Notes under the pieces: model-generated
What the model saw: only the letters and a program-made list of their open reading frames with translations
The model's database searches: none
What the model was told of the DNA's origin: nothing
Made by a program: the position numbers and the translations under genes
From: Paracoccus xiamenensis
GTDB lineage: Bacteria; Pseudomonadota; Alphaproteobacteria; Rhodobacterales; Rhodobacteraceae
Length of the DNA stretch: 64,000 nucleotides
Assembly (NCBI RefSeq): GCF_011308835.1
Contig: NZ_JAAOHY010000004.1
Coordinates: 248,001-312,000, forward strand
Direction: 5' to 3'
Shown here: piece after piece, positions 1 to 8,773 of the stretch
Layout of the letters: each line of letters starts with the position of its first letter
Position numbering within the stretch: the first letter of the stretch is position 1

Positions 1-412
1 TATGGGCGAGGAAGACCGGCTGGATCAGTACTGGCCGCTGTCGAACCTGCGCGCCCGCCTGGCCGAGCGGCTGTCCCTGATCGATCTGGCAGAGCGTACC
101 GGCGGCCCCGCCCGCTATGTTCGTGTCAGTGAGACCGGGCAGAAGATCGGTTTCATCACGCCCCTGACGCATAATTTCTGCGAAAGCTGCAACCGCGTTC
201 GCGTCACCTGTACGGGCGAGCTGTATATGTGCCTGGGCCAGGAAGACCGCGCCGACCTGCGCGCGCCGTTGCGCGCCAGCCCTGATGACGCGCTGCTGAC
301 GCAGACCATCCGCGACGCCATCGCGCGCAAACCCAAGGGCCATGATTTCGACTATTCCCGCCAGAATGTCGCGGGTCAGGTCAGCCGCCACATGAGCCAT
401 ACCGGCGGCTGA
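1..412 (+). CDS. moaA: GTP 3',8-cyclase MoaA, C-terminal part (5' end outside window)
   Basis: This is the C-terminal end of a radical SAM enzyme that makes the first intermediate of molybdenum cofactor synthesis, cyclic pyranopterin, from GTP. About 136 residues are visible and the reading frame is open to the window edge, so the N-terminal radical SAM cluster lies upstream. The second [4Fe-4S] motif is present as FCESCN followed by a third cysteine in LYMCLG, spacing C-x2-C-x13-C, which is the MoaA-specific C-terminal cluster that binds GTP. The protein ends in the conserved diglycine (HTGG) that takes part in catalysis. It converges on the amidohydrolase gene, with 28 bases between the two stop codons. 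Confidence 0.93.
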   Translation, partial: MGEEDRLDQYWPLSNLRARLAERLSLIDLAERTGGPARYVRVSETGQKIGFITPLTHNFCESCNRVRVTCTGELYMCLGQEDRADLRAPLRASPDDALLTQTIRDAIARKPKGHDFDYSRQNVAGQVSRHMSHTGG

Positions 413-440
413 GGCCTGCAATATCCCGGCCTGATCTGCC

Positions 441-1607
441 TCAGGGCGTGGGCATCCGGGTCTCGACCATGCCGGCCAGCCAGCTTGCGCCGAAGGGGAT
501 GATCTCGTCCGTAAAGGTGTATTCGGGGTGGTGCAGCATGGCCGTGTCGCCATTGCCGAGGAAGATATAGGCCCCGGGCCGCGCGTTCAGCATGAAGCTG
601 AAATCCTCGCCCGCCATCATCGGGGCCACGTCGGTATCGACATGGCCCGACACCGCACGCGCCACCTCGGCCGCGTGACGGGTGGGGGCAGGGTGGTTCA
701 CCGTCACCGGATAGCCGTAGTGGTAATCCAGTTCCGCCGTCGCGCCGAAGGCGGCAGCCGTGTGTTCGACGACGCGGCGCATCGCCTGTACCTGCAATTC
801 GCGGATTTCCGGGTCGAGGCTGCGGGCGGTGCCGGTGATCTTCACCACCTGCGGGATGACGTTATGCGCGGTCGAGTCGGTTTCGATCACACAGCAGGAA
901 ATGACGCCGCTTTTCAGCGGATCGACATTGCGCGAGACCACCGATTGCAGCGCCACCACGATCTGGCTGGCGACCAGCAGCGTGTCGATACATTCATGCG
1001 GCTTGGCCGCGTGGCCGCCCTTGCCGGTCACGGTGATCCAGAATTCATCCGCCGCCGCCATCAGCCCGCCTTCGCGAATGGCGAACTCGCCCACGGGGAT
1101 GCCGGGCATGTTGTGGAGGCCGTAAAATTCCTGGATGTTCCAGCGTTCGGCCAGGCCGTCGTCGATCATCGCCTTGGCGCCTGCGCCGCCTTCCTCGGCG
1201 GGTTGGAAGATCACGATGGCGGTGCCGTCGAAATTGCGCGTCTCGGCCAGATATTTCGCCGCGCCCAGCAGCATCGAGGTATGGCCGTCATGGCCGCAGG
1301 CATGCATCTTGCCGGGATTGGTCGAGGCAAATTCAAGGCCCGTCGCCTCGGTAATGGGCAGCGCGTCCATGTCGGCGCGCAGTCCGATCACCCGCCCGGC
1401 GCTGTCCGTGCGGCCCCGGATCACCCCGACCACGCCGGTCTGGCCAATGCCTTCGACCACCTCGTCAATGCCGAAGCTGCGCAGCAATTCGGCCACGCGG
1501 CCGGCGGTGCGATGGACGTCGTATTGCAGTTCGGGATGGGCGTGGAAGTCGTGACGCCAGGCGATGATTTCGGGCAGCAGCTCTGCAAAGCGGTTCTTGA
1601 CGGGCAT
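441..1607 (-). CDS. M20-family amidohydrolase (hippurate hydrolase-like)
   Basis: Predicted cytosolic metallo-amidohydrolase of the M20D group (388 aa), the family of hippurate hydrolases, N-acyl amino acid amidohydrolases and IAA-amino acid hydrolases; the substrate cannot be told from sequence. Metal and catalytic motifs are visible in order: ADMDALPI, ACGHDGHTSML, FQPAEEGGAGA, GLHNMPG and GEDFSFM near the C-terminus. The start is placed at the ATG giving MPVKNRF, which has a GAAGGAGA ribosome binding site 4 bases upstream. A further 16 codons are open in frame upstream but lack such a site. It lies downstream of glmS on the same strand but is separated from it by a terminator, so it is probably transcribed alone or by readthrough. 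Confidence 0.88.
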   Translation of the reverse strand: MPVKNRFAELLPEIIAWRHDFHAHPELQYDVHRTAGRVAELLRSFGIDEVVEGIGQTGVVGVIRGRTDSAGRVIGLRADMDALPITEATGLEFASTNPGKMHACGHDGHTSMLLGAAKYLAETRNFDGTAIVIFQPAEEGGAGAKAMIDDGLAERWNIQEFYGLHNMPGIPVGEFAIREGGLMAAADEFWITVTGKGGHAAKPHECIDTLLVASQIVVALQSVVSRNVDPLKSGVISCCVIETDSTAHNVIPQVVKITGTARSLDPEIRELQVQAMRRVVEHTAAAFGATAELDYHYGYPVTVNHPAPTRHAAEVARAVSGHVDTDVAPMMAGEDFSFMLNARPGAYIFLGNGDTAMLHHPEYTFTDEIIPFGASWLAGMVETRMPTP

Positions 1608-1673
1608 GATCGTCTCCTTCCCGGGCAAACTGGCCCGATGGTGGCGGCGACGCAACCGCCAAGATGAGGGGTT

Positions 1674-1717
1674 GGTAAAAGGAAAGCCGCCCGGCCCGAT
1701 TGGGGGCCGTGGCGGCT
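1674..1717 (-). terminator. Rho-independent terminator after glmS
   Basis: On the minus strand a 7-bp stem, AGCCGCC with GGCGGCT, encloses a GC-rich internal region that can pair further. It is followed by TTTCCTTTT. It sits about 28 bases after the glmS stop and before the amidohydrolase start, so it should end the glmU-glmS transcript. Confidence 0.7.
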
Positions 1718-1744
1718 GGATTTTGTCGGCCTCGGGGGAGGGTC

Positions 1745-3562
1745 TTATTCCACCGTGACCGATTTCGCCAGGTTGCGGGGCTGGTCCACATCCGTGCCTT
1801 TGGCGACGGCGGTGTAATAGGCCAGATACTGCATCGGCACCGCATAGGTGATCGGCTGGAAGATGCCGCCGCCGGTGGGCATGGTCAGGCCGGCGCGGAT
1901 GCCGTCGCCGCCTTCGTCAAGTCCGGCCGCGTCGGACACCAGCAGAACCTGACCGTGGCGGGCCATCACCTCCTGCATGTTCGAAATGGTCTTTTCGAAC
2001 AGCGCGTCGCGCGGGGCGACCACGACGACCGGCATGTTCTGGTCGATCAACGCGATGGGGCCATGCTTCAGCTCGCCCGAGGCATAGCCCTCGGCGTGGA
2101 TATAGCTCAGCTCTTTCAGCTTCAGCGCGCCTTCCAGTGCCACCGGATACAGCGGGCCACGGCCAAGGAACAGCACATCGGTGCTTTCCGACAGCCACCC
2201 GGCCAGCTTTTCGCATTCCTCGGCGGTGTTCAGGGCCTGATTCACCAGCGCCGGAATGCTGCGCAGATCGGCCAGATGGGCGGCGAGGTCCTCATCGCTG
2301 AGAACACCGCGATCATGGCCGGCCTTCAGCGCCAGCACGGCCAGCACCGCAAGCTGGCAGGTGAAGGCCTTGGACGATGCCACGCAGACCTCGACCCCGG
2401 CCAGCGTCGGCAGGGCAATGTCAGTGTCGCGTGCAATGGCAGAGGTGCCAACGTTCACAACACCGATGGTTTTGGCGACCTTGTCGCGGGCATAGTGCAG
2501 GGCAGCCAGCGTGTCGGCGGTTTCGCCCGACTGGCTGATGAACAGGCCCCAGCTTTTGCCCGACAAGGGCGGTTCGCGGTAACGGAACTCGGACGCCACA
2601 TCCAGATCGCAGGGCAGGCCGGCCAGTTTCTCGAACCAGTATTTCGCGACATAACCCGCCAGATAGGCCGTCCCGCAGGCGACCAGCGTCAGGCGATCGA
2701 CCCCGCGGAAATCCATGCTGTCGGGCAGAACGATCCGGCCGTCCTTGATATAGTGGTTCAGCACATCCCCCAGAACGGCGGGCTGCTGGGCGATTTCCTT
2801 GGCCATGAAATGGCGATAGCCGCCCTTGTCGATGGCAGTCGCGCCCACGTCGATCTGGGCGATTTCGCGATTGGCGGGGCGGCCTTCGGCGTCGAAGATT
2901 TCGGCGCCTTCGCGGGTCAGGATGACGTGGTCGCCGTCTTCCAGATAGGTGATGCGGTCGGTGAATGGGGCGAGTGCGATGGCGTCGGAACCGACGAACA
3001 TCTCGTTATCGCCGTGACCCACGGCCAGCGGGCTGCCCTTGCGGGCGGCGACCATCAGATCTCCCTCGCCGTCAAAGATAAAGGCAAGCGCGAAGGCACC
3101 ATGCAGGCGGGCCAGGGTGGCGCGGGCGGCCTCGACCGGGGTCATGCCGTCGGACAGGTGCTTGGCGGTCAGCATCGCCACGGTTTCGGTATCGGTATCC
3201 GATTCCGGGGTCAGACCGGCGGCCAGCAACTCCTCGCGCAGCTCGCGGAAGTTTTCGATGATCCCGTTGTGGACAACGGCAACGGGGCCGCGCTGATGTG
3301 GGTGGGCGTTTGTTTCGGTCGCCGCGCCATGGGTGGCCCAGCGGGTATGACCAATGCCGGCACGGCCCGCCAGCGGTTCGCCCACCAGCCGGTCGGACAG
3401 GTTGATCAGCTTGCCCACCGCGCGGCGGCGGTCCAGCGTGCCTTCGGCGTCGATGGTGGCAACGCCGGCGCTGTCATAGCCGCGATATTCCAGCCGCTTC
3501 AGCGCCTCGACCAGTTGGGGCGCGACCTGATGGCTGCCCAGAATTCCGATAATACCGCACAT
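1745..3562 (-). CDS. glmS: Glutamine-fructose-6-phosphate aminotransferase (isomerizing)
   Basis: GlmS makes glucosamine-6-phosphate from fructose-6-phosphate and glutamine, the entry step to UDP-GlcNAc for peptidoglycan and lipid A. The 605-residue length is usual for the family. It begins MCGIIG, so the catalytic Cys2 of the class II glutaminase domain is exposed after removal of Met. The glutaminase domain covers about the first 220 residues. Two SIS sugar-isomerase domains follow; the first contains SQSGETADT near residue 340 and VASSKAFTCQ near 390. The protein ends LAKSVTVE, the typical C-tail. It starts 5 bases after the glmU stop, so the two genes form one UDP-GlcNAc operon. Confidence 0.97.
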   Translation of the reverse strand: MCGIIGILGSHQVAPQLVEALKRLEYRGYDSAGVATIDAEGTLDRRRAVGKLINLSDRLVGEPLAGRAGIGHTRWATHGAATETNAHPHQRGPVAVVHNGIIENFRELREELLAAGLTPESDTDTETVAMLTAKHLSDGMTPVEAARATLARLHGAFALAFIFDGEGDLMVAARKGSPLAVGHGDNEMFVGSDAIALAPFTDRITYLEDGDHVILTREGAEIFDAEGRPANREIAQIDVGATAIDKGGYRHFMAKEIAQQPAVLGDVLNHYIKDGRIVLPDSMDFRGVDRLTLVACGTAYLAGYVAKYWFEKLAGLPCDLDVASEFRYREPPLSGKSWGLFISQSGETADTLAALHYARDKVAKTIGVVNVGTSAIARDTDIALPTLAGVEVCVASSKAFTCQLAVLAVLALKAGHDRGVLSDEDLAAHLADLRSIPALVNQALNTAEECEKLAGWLSESTDVLFLGRGPLYPVALEGALKLKELSYIHAEGYASGELKHGPIALIDQNMPVVVVAPRDALFEKTISNMQEVMARHGQVLLVSDAAGLDEGGDGIRAGLTMPTGGGIFQPITYAVPMQYLAYYTAVAKGTDVDQPRNLAKSVTVE

Positions 3563-3567
3563 CTGCC

Positions 3568-4926
3568 TTAACCCTTCTTCGCTTTTGCTTCCCGCAGCGC
3601 CTGAAACAGGCGTGCGGCCAGGCCCGGCTTGACCACCTGCCGCGCCCGGCCAAGCGCCAGCGCCTCTGCCGGTACGTCCTGCGTGATGACCGAACCCGAT
3701 CCCGTCAACGCGCCGTCGCCGATGCTGACCGGCGCGACCAGCATGGTGTCGGACCCGATGAAGGCGTCGCGGCCGATTTCGGTCCGGTGCTTCATCACCC
3801 CGTCATAGTTGCAGGTGACGGTGCCGGCACCGATATTCGTCCGCTCACCCACATGGGCATCGCCGAGATAGGTGAGGTGGCCGACCTTTACACCCTCGTC
3901 CAGCACGCTGTTCTTGATCTCGACAAAGTTGCCGACATGAACATCGCCGCCCAGTTCCGCACCGGGCCGCAGGCGGGCAAAGGGGCCGACGGTCGCGCCC
4001 GAGGAGACATGGCAGCCTTCCAGGTGACAGAAGGCCAGGACCTCGGCTTCGGATTCGATGGTGACGCCGGGGCCGAAAACCACGTTCGGCCCGATTATTG
4101 CGTCGCGGCCGATCCGGGTATCCAGCGCAAAGAAGACGGTGTCCGGCGCGGTCAGGGTGATGCCGTCCGCCAGCGCTTCGGCCCGGCGGCGGGTCTGAAA
4201 GATCGTCTCGGCCTTGGCCAGTTCGGTGCGGCTGTTGACGCCCAGCGTTTCTGCTTCGTCGCAGGTGACGACGGCGGCGCGGTGGCCGGCGTCGCGGGCC
4301 AGACCCGGCACGTCAGTCAGGTAATACTCGCCCGAGGCGTTGTCGTTGCCCAGCTGGCCGACGAACTGGCGCAGCAGGGCGGCATCGGCGGCCATGACGC
4401 CAGAGTTGCACAGGCGGATGGCGCGGGTGGCGTCATCGGCGTCCTTGAATTCGACGATGCGCAGCAGGTTGCCCTCGGCATCGGTGACAAGGCGGCCATA
4501 GCGGCCGGGATCGGCGGCCTCAAAACCCAGCACGATGACATCGGCGTCATGGCCGGCAAGGGCCGCCAGCGTGTCTTCGCTGATGAAGGGGGTGTCACCA
4601 TACAGCACGATGACGCGGCCATCGAAGCCTTCCAGCAGGGGCAGGGCCTGCGCCACGGCATGGCCGGTGCCCAGCTGTTCGGTCTGCAGCGCGATCTGGG
4701 CCTCTGCGTCCAGCTTGGCCACGGCCTTGGTGACCGCTTCGGCGCCATGGCCGGCAACAACGATGGTGCGGGCCGGGTTCAGGCTGCGGGCGGCGGCGAG
4801 GGCGTGGCTCACCATGGGCACGGCGCCGACCTTGTGCAGCACTTTCGGCAGGTCCGAGAGCATCCGGCTGCCCTGTCCGGCGGCGAGGATGACCACCGCG
4901 ATGTCCCGATTTTCCTGATCTGCCAC
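3568..4926 (-). CDS. glmU: Bifunctional GlmU: N-acetylglucosamine-1-phosphate uridyltransferase / glucosamine-1-phosphate acetyltransferase
   Basis: GlmU acetylates glucosamine-1-phosphate with acetyl-CoA and then adds UMP to give UDP-GlcNAc. The 452-residue protein has an N-terminal nucleotidyltransferase domain with the signature LAAGQGSRM and PKVL, in which R21 and K28 match the UTP-binding residues. The C-terminal half is a left-handed beta helix of hexapeptide repeats (for example IGRDAIIGPNVVFGPGV). The acetyltransferase region carries NFVEIKNS and GAGTVTCNYDG. It is the first gene of the glmU-glmS operon and is divergent from gph, with about 108 bases between the two starts for both promoters. 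Confidence 0.97.
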   Translation of the reverse strand: MADQENRDIAVVILAAGQGSRMLSDLPKVLHKVGAVPMVSHALAAARSLNPARTIVVAGHGAEAVTKAVAKLDAEAQIALQTEQLGTGHAVAQALPLLEGFDGRVIVLYGDTPFISEDTLAALAGHDADVIVLGFEAADPGRYGRLVTDAEGNLLRIVEFKDADDATRAIRLCNSGVMAADAALLRQFVGQLGNDNASGEYYLTDVPGLARDAGHRAAVVTCDEAETLGVNSRTELAKAETIFQTRRRAEALADGITLTAPDTVFFALDTRIGRDAIIGPNVVFGPGVTIESEAEVLAFCHLEGCHVSSGATVGPFARLRPGAELGGDVHVGNFVEIKNSVLDEGVKVGHLTYLGDAHVGERTNIGAGTVTCNYDGVMKHRTEIGRDAFIGSDTMLVAPVSIGDGALTGSGSVITQDVPAEALALGRARQVVKPGLAARLFQALREAKAKKG

Positions 4927-5034
4927 GATGCTGCTCGCTTCATTGTTTGCCGTTTTTGTCGATGCCGTTTAACCCTTGCGGGGGCTGGGCCGCAAGCGGT
5001 CCCACCATCACAGGATTTGACGAAAGGTTTCAAT

Positions 5035-5706
5035 ATGGCGGGCACTGTGGTCTTCGATCTGGACGGCACGCTGGCCGATACGGCTGGCGATCTGATCGGG
5101 GCGGCGAATGCGGTGCTGGCCCGGCGCGGGTTGGCGGGGCTGGATCCGGTGGGCGATGCCGCGATCGCCTTCGAAGGCGGGCGGGCGATGCTGCGCGCAG
5201 GTTACGCCCGTGCCAGCGCCGGCATGCTGATCCCGCCCGGTGCCGAGGACGAGGATTTTCCCCGCCTGCTGGACGCCTACGGTGCCGCCATTGCGGTCCA
5301 TACCCGCCTGTATCCCGGTGTCGAAGACGCGCTGAGCGTGCTTGCTGCAGATGGTCACCGGCTGGCGGTCTGCACCAACAAACCCGAGGGGCTGGCAGAC
5401 AGCCTGCTGCGGGCGCTGAACATCCGCGACGCCTTCGCCAGCCTTGTCGGCGCCGATACGATGCCCGTGCGCAAGCCCGACCCGCTGCCCTACCGCGAGG
5501 CGGTGACCCGCGCGGGTGGCGAGGTCGGGCAGTCCTTTCTGCTGGGCGATACCGTCACCGATGTGAAGACGGCAGCCTCGGCGCAGGTCAAGGTGGCGCT
5601 GGTATCCTTTGGTCCCGAGGGGCCGGGAATCAGCCGGCTGCGCCCCGATGCGATGCTGGATCATTTCGACGCGCTGCCGGCGCTGGCGCGGGGTTGGCTG
5701 GGCTAG
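5035..5706 (+). CDS. gph: Phosphoglycolate phosphatase-like HAD hydrolase
   Basis: Predicted HAD-superfamily phosphatase of the Gph type, which removes phosphate from 2-phosphoglycolate produced in DNA repair or photorespiration. The 223-residue product starts MAGTVVFDLDGTLADT, giving the nucleophile pair D8 and D10. Motif II is present as CTNKPEG, and the C-terminal acidic motif as LLGDTVTDV, with the lysine motif in RKPDPLPY. The open frame extends far upstream on paper, but the ATG chosen begins the HAD motif at the usual place and has AAAGG a few bases upstream. Its stop overlaps the stop of the convergent EVE-domain gene by 4 bases. Other HAD phosphatases share these motifs, so the substrate is inferred. 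Confidence 0.85.
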   Translation: MAGTVVFDLDGTLADTAGDLIGAANAVLARRGLAGLDPVGDAAIAFEGGRAMLRAGYARASAGMLIPPGAEDEDFPRLLDAYGAAIAVHTRLYPGVEDALSVLAADGHRLAVCTNKPEGLADSLLRALNIRDAFASLVGADTMPVRKPDPLPYREAVTRAGGEVGQSFLLGDTVTDVKTAASAQVKVALVSFGPEGPGISRLRPDAMLDHFDALPALARGWLG

Positions 5707-6119
5707 CTGACGCCGCCCAGTTCCATCAGTACCGCCCATTCAGCGTCCGAGATGGGCTGCACCGACAGGCGCGAATTGTTGACCAGCACCATGTCCTTCA
5801 AGCGCGGCTCGACTTTTGCCTGATCCAGCGTGATGGTGTTGACCAGCGGCTTGATCGCCTTGATGTCGACGCATTCCCATTTCGGATCTGCGGCCTTGCT
5901 GTCGGGATGGGCCTCGGCCACGACCTCGACGATGCCGACGCATTCCTTGCCGACATTCGAGTGGTAGAAGATCCCGCGCTCGCCCACCTTCATGGCGCGC
6001 ATGTTGTTGCGCGCCTGATAGTTGCGCACGCCGTCCCATTCCTCGCCCGCGTCGCCCTTGGCGACGAGATCGTCGAAGCTGAACACGTCGGGTTCGGATT
6101 TGAACAGCCAGTATGCCAT
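5703..6119 (-). CDS. EVE domain-containing protein (THYN1-like)
   Basis: This 138-residue protein is a single EVE domain, a PUA-like fold related to human THYN1 and bacterial EVE proteins, which are thought to bind modified bases in DNA or RNA. It begins MAYWLFKSEPDVFSFDDL and contains WDGVRNYQARN and GIFYHSN, the characteristic blocks of the family. Its ATG shares one base with the stop of the preceding yciI-like gene (TGATG), so translation is probably coupled. It is the last gene of the tsaD-gpsA-yciI chain, which places a nucleic-acid-base-binding protein in the same unit as a tRNA-modification enzyme. Its ligand is not known from sequence. Confidence 0.9.
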   Translation of the reverse strand: MAYWLFKSEPDVFSFDDLVAKGDAGEEWDGVRNYQARNNMRAMKVGERGIFYHSNVGKECVGIVEVVAEAHPDSKAADPKWECVDIKAIKPLVNTITLDQAKVEPRLKDMVLVNNSRLSVQPISDAEWAVLMELGGVS

Positions 6120-6394
6120 CAGCCGATCACCCGCTTCCATTCGTTGATGGTCACGGATTGAAACAGCCCGGCCTTGCCATAGGGATCGTGCGCAGCCCAA
6201 TCCTGCGCCGCCGCCAGATCGGCCACGTCCAGAATGGCCAGCGAGCCGGCCATCTGCCCGTCCTCGATCAGCGGGCCGCCCAGAAACAGCACGCCGCTGT
6301 CGCGGGCATAGGCCAGATGCGCCTCGCGGTTTTCCATGCGCAAGGACAGGGAATCGGGCTTGTCCCGACAGATCACGGCAAAATAGGGCATCAT
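6119..6394 (-). CDS. YciI family protein
   Basis: Small 91-residue protein of the YCII-related family, a ferredoxin-like dimeric fold with a conserved His/Asp pair. The N-terminus reads MMPYFAVICRDKPDS, and REAHLAYARDS, LGGPLIEDGQMAGSL and AHDPYGKAGLF match the usual family blocks, including HDPY near the C-terminal side. Some members act on small chlorinated or lactone-like compounds, but no general function is established. Its ATG overlaps the gpsA stop by 4 bases (ATGA), and its own stop overlaps the EVE gene start, so it is in the middle of a coupled operon. Confidence 0.9.
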   Translation of the reverse strand: MMPYFAVICRDKPDSLSLRMENREAHLAYARDSGVLFLGGPLIEDGQMAGSLAILDVADLAAAQDWAAHDPYGKAGLFQSVTINEWKRVIG

Positions 6395-7323
6395 TCCTCC
6401 TTCAGGGGGCGTTGTAGCAATTCCACAACTGTGTCTGCCACGCTGGCGCGGCCCTGGGCAAGCGCGCCCACGGCATCGGCGATCGGCATGGAAATCGCGC
6501 GGTCGCGGGCGATGGCGCTGACCGCCTGCGCGGTCGAGGCGCCTTCGACGGTGATGGTGCTGTCGAAATCCTCGCCCGCACCAAGGGCGCGGCCATAGCG
6601 GAAGTTGCGTGACTGTTCGGATGTGGCGGTCAGTACCAGATCGCCCAGTCCCGACAGGCCGGCCAGCGTTTCTACGCGCGCGCCCATGGCGGCGGCAAAG
6701 CGGGTCATCTCGGCAAAGCCACGGGTGATCAGCGCCGCGCGCGCGCTTTCGCCCAGCCCTGCGCCAATCGCCACCCCGGCGGCAATGGCGATGACGTTCT
6801 TCAGCGCCCCGCCCAGTTCCGCCCCGCGCAGGTCGTCTGTGCGATACAGTCGCAGCACTGGCGTCGATAGCGCATGTTGCAGCGCCTGCGCGCCGTCATC
6901 GGCACAGGCCAGCGTCAGCGCGGTGGGCAGCCCGCGCGCGATGTCGGCGGCAAAGCTTGGCCCCGTCAGCGAGGCGATCATCGCCCCCGGGCAGGCCTGC
7001 GCGATCAGCCCCGAGGGCGATTCCCCGGTCACAAGGTCGATCCCCTTGGCGGTATTGACCAGATTGCGCCCGTTCAGGACCGTGCCATGTTCCGCCAGAA
7101 AGCCGCGCAGCGCCTGTGCGGGCAGGGCAAGGATCATGGTCTGGGCAATCGCCTCGTCGAGGTTGTCGGTCAGCCTGACGGTTTCGGGGATGGTGACGCC
7201 GGGCAGGCGGGGCGTGGCGCGCCCTTCCGGCAAGCGACGTCCCCACAGCGTGACCGGCCCCTTGGCCGACAGCGCCACAGCCAGCGCGGTGCCGAAGGCG
7301 CCTGCACCAAGAACAGAAATCAT
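6391..7323 (-). CDS. gpsA: Glycerol-3-phosphate dehydrogenase [NAD(P)+]
   Basis: GpsA reduces dihydroxyacetone phosphate to sn-glycerol-3-phosphate for phospholipid synthesis in the cytosol. The 310-residue protein starts [15 protein letters not shown], which is the NAD(P)-binding glycine motif. Substrate and catalytic blocks follow: NTAKGID, SLTGPSFAADIARGLPT, and ALKNVIAIAAG with the catalytic lysine, then GLSGLGDLVLT and RNFRYG. The start was chosen because it gives the Rossmann motif at residue 6 and overlaps the upstream gene's stop by 4 bases (ATGA); open frame further upstream lies inside that gene. Position in a tsaD operon is common among alphaproteobacteria. Confidence 0.96.
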   Translation of the reverse strand: MISVLGAGAFGTALAVALSAKGPVTLWGRRLPEGRATPRLPGVTIPETVRLTDNLDEAIAQTMILALPAQALRGFLAEHGTVLNGRNLVNTAKGIDLVTGESPSGLIAQACPGAMIASLTGPSFAADIARGLPTALTLACADDGAQALQHALSTPVLRLYRTDDLRGAELGGALKNVIAIAAGVAIGAGLGESARAALITRGFAEMTRFAAAMGARVETLAGLSGLGDLVLTATSEQSRNFRYGRALGAGEDFDSTITVEGASTAQAVSAIARDRAISMPIADAVGALAQGRASVADTVVELLQRPLKEE

Positions 7324-7625
7324 TCGTCCCCTCCTGTCGGGTCGATATCGTGCTTTTTGCAGAACCAAAGGAACAGGGGCAACTCCATCGCCATCAAGGT
7401 CAGCAGCGTGAAGACGAACCAGTTCACGTCGGTCAGGATCAGGCTGAACCGCGTCCCCGACCCGACAAACAGCGTGCCAGCGGTTGTGATCACCAGCAGG
7501 GTCAGCGCAATATCGTTGCGCATCATCGCGTTCAGCGTCTTTTTCTGCATCGAGGGATAGATGCCCAGATAAGCGACCGCCAGCACGGTTGCGTTCAGGA
7601 TCAGGATTTTCAGCTCGGGGCTCAT
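7320..7625 (-). CDS. Small membrane protein of unknown function between tsaD and gpsA
   Basis: I do not recognise this 101-residue protein beyond its layout. It has three hydrophobic stretches that look like membrane helices: about residues 7-23, 40-55 and 67-87. The C-terminal end is short and charged ([13 protein letters not shown]), and a basic segment ([13 protein letters not shown]) joins the first two helices. The start ATG overlaps the tsaD stop by 4 bases and its stop overlaps the gpsA start by 4 bases, so it is co-translated with a tRNA-modification enzyme and a phospholipid precursor enzyme. Its conserved placement would suggest a real gene, and codon use is like its neighbours. Confidence 0.75.
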   Translation of the reverse strand: MSPELKILILNATVLAVAYLGIYPSMQKKTLNAMMRNDIALTLLVITTAGTLFVGSGTRFSLILTDVNWFVFTLLTLMAMELPLFLWFCKKHDIDPTGGDE

Positions 7626-8686
7626 GCCTTGGCACCCTTCTTGCCCGCGCCCAGCATCGGGGCGGCGGTCTGGTCCAGCGGCCAGCGGGGGCGTCCGGCA
7701 AGGGTCATGTCGTCGCGGCGGCCAAGGCGGAAGGCCTCGATCCCGGCCCATGCGATCATCGCGGCGTTGTCGGTGCATAGTTGCAGCGGCGGGGCGAGGA
7801 AGCGCGCGCCCGCGTCCGCCGCCACATTTTCCAGCGCCGCGCGGATGGTCGCATTGGCCGCGACCCCGCCCGCCACGGCCAGCACCGGCACGGGATTGTC
7901 CGCCAACGCGCGGCGGGTCTTTTCGGCCAGCACATCGGCGACGGCGGCCTGAAAGCCCGCGCACAGATCGGCGCGGTCCTGCACCGTCAGCCCGCCCTGC
8001 GCCTGCGCCAGATCATCGCGGGCGCGCAGAACGGCGGTTTTCAGGCCGGAAAAGCTGAGGTCATAGCCCGGCCTATCCAGCAGCGGGCGGGGCAGGGCAA
8101 AGCGTTTGGGGTCGCCGCGCTTGGCCTCGGCCTCGACCATGGGACCGCCGGGCTGGGGCAGGCCCAGCAGTTTGGCGGTCTTGTCGAAGGCCTCGCCCGG
8201 CGCATCGTCGATGGTGCCGCCAAGGCGGTTGAAATCCTCGGGGCCGTCCACGCGAAGGAACTGGCAATGCCCGCCAGAGACCAGCAGCATCAGATAGGGA
8301 TAGCCGATCCCGTCGGTCAGGCGCGGGGTCAGCGCGTGGCCGGCCAGATGGTTGACGCCCACCAGCGGCAGGCCGGTGCCGGCGGCGATCCCCTTGGCCA
8401 TCATCACGCCCGCCATGACGCCCCCGATCAGCCCCGGCCCGGCGGTCACTGCCACCCCGTCCAGATCGGCCAGCGACAGACCCGATTGCGCCAGCGCTTC
8501 CTCGATACAGCCGTCAAGCTTTTCGGCATGGGCGCGGGCGGCGATTTCGGGCACCACGCCGCCGAAATCGGCATGCAGCGCCGTCTGGCCGGCGACGATC
8601 GACGACAGGATGGTGCCGTCCTCGCGCACGATGGCGGCGGCGGTATCGTCACAACTGCTTTCGATGCCCAGAAATGTCAGCGTCAT
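7622..8686 (-). CDS. tsaD: tRNA N6-adenosine threonylcarbamoyltransferase TsaD
   Basis: TsaD transfers the threonylcarbamoyl group to A37 of tRNAs that read ANN codons, working with TsaB and TsaE. The 354-residue protein has the ASKHA-type N-terminal block [13 protein letters not shown]. The metal-binding HxxxH is present as NHLAGHAL and the later metal aspartate as [23 protein letters not shown] and [12 protein letters not shown] are further family blocks. An in-frame TTG lies four codons upstream; neither start has a clear ribosome binding site and the ATG was preferred. It heads the chain of five overlapping minus-strand genes and is divergent from hemD. Confidence 0.96.
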   Translation of the reverse strand: MTLTFLGIESSCDDTAAAIVREDGTILSSIVAGQTALHADFGGVVPEIAARAHAEKLDGCIEEALAQSGLSLADLDGVAVTAGPGLIGGVMAGVMMAKGIAAGTGLPLVGVNHLAGHALTPRLTDGIGYPYLMLLVSGGHCQFLRVDGPEDFNRLGGTIDDAPGEAFDKTAKLLGLPQPGGPMVEAEAKRGDPKRFALPRPLLDRPGYDLSFSGLKTAVLRARDDLAQAQGGLTVQDRADLCAGFQAAVADVLAEKTRRALADNPVPVLAVAGGVAANATIRAALENVAADAGARFLAPPLQLCTDNAAMIAWAGIEAFRLGRRDDMTLAGRPRWPLDQTAAPMLGAGKKGAKA

Positions 8687-8773
8687 GGCAGGGTCCAATG
8701 GTTGCGCCCGGTGGTTGCACCACGGGCGGCGGCGGGGTTAGCAATCAGATAGCCACCCTAGACCGGAGCCGCA

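Noticed and set aside
1700..3571. A 623-codon open frame on the plus strand opposite glmS
   Set aside because: It is the complement of glmS, which has the full set of family motifs.
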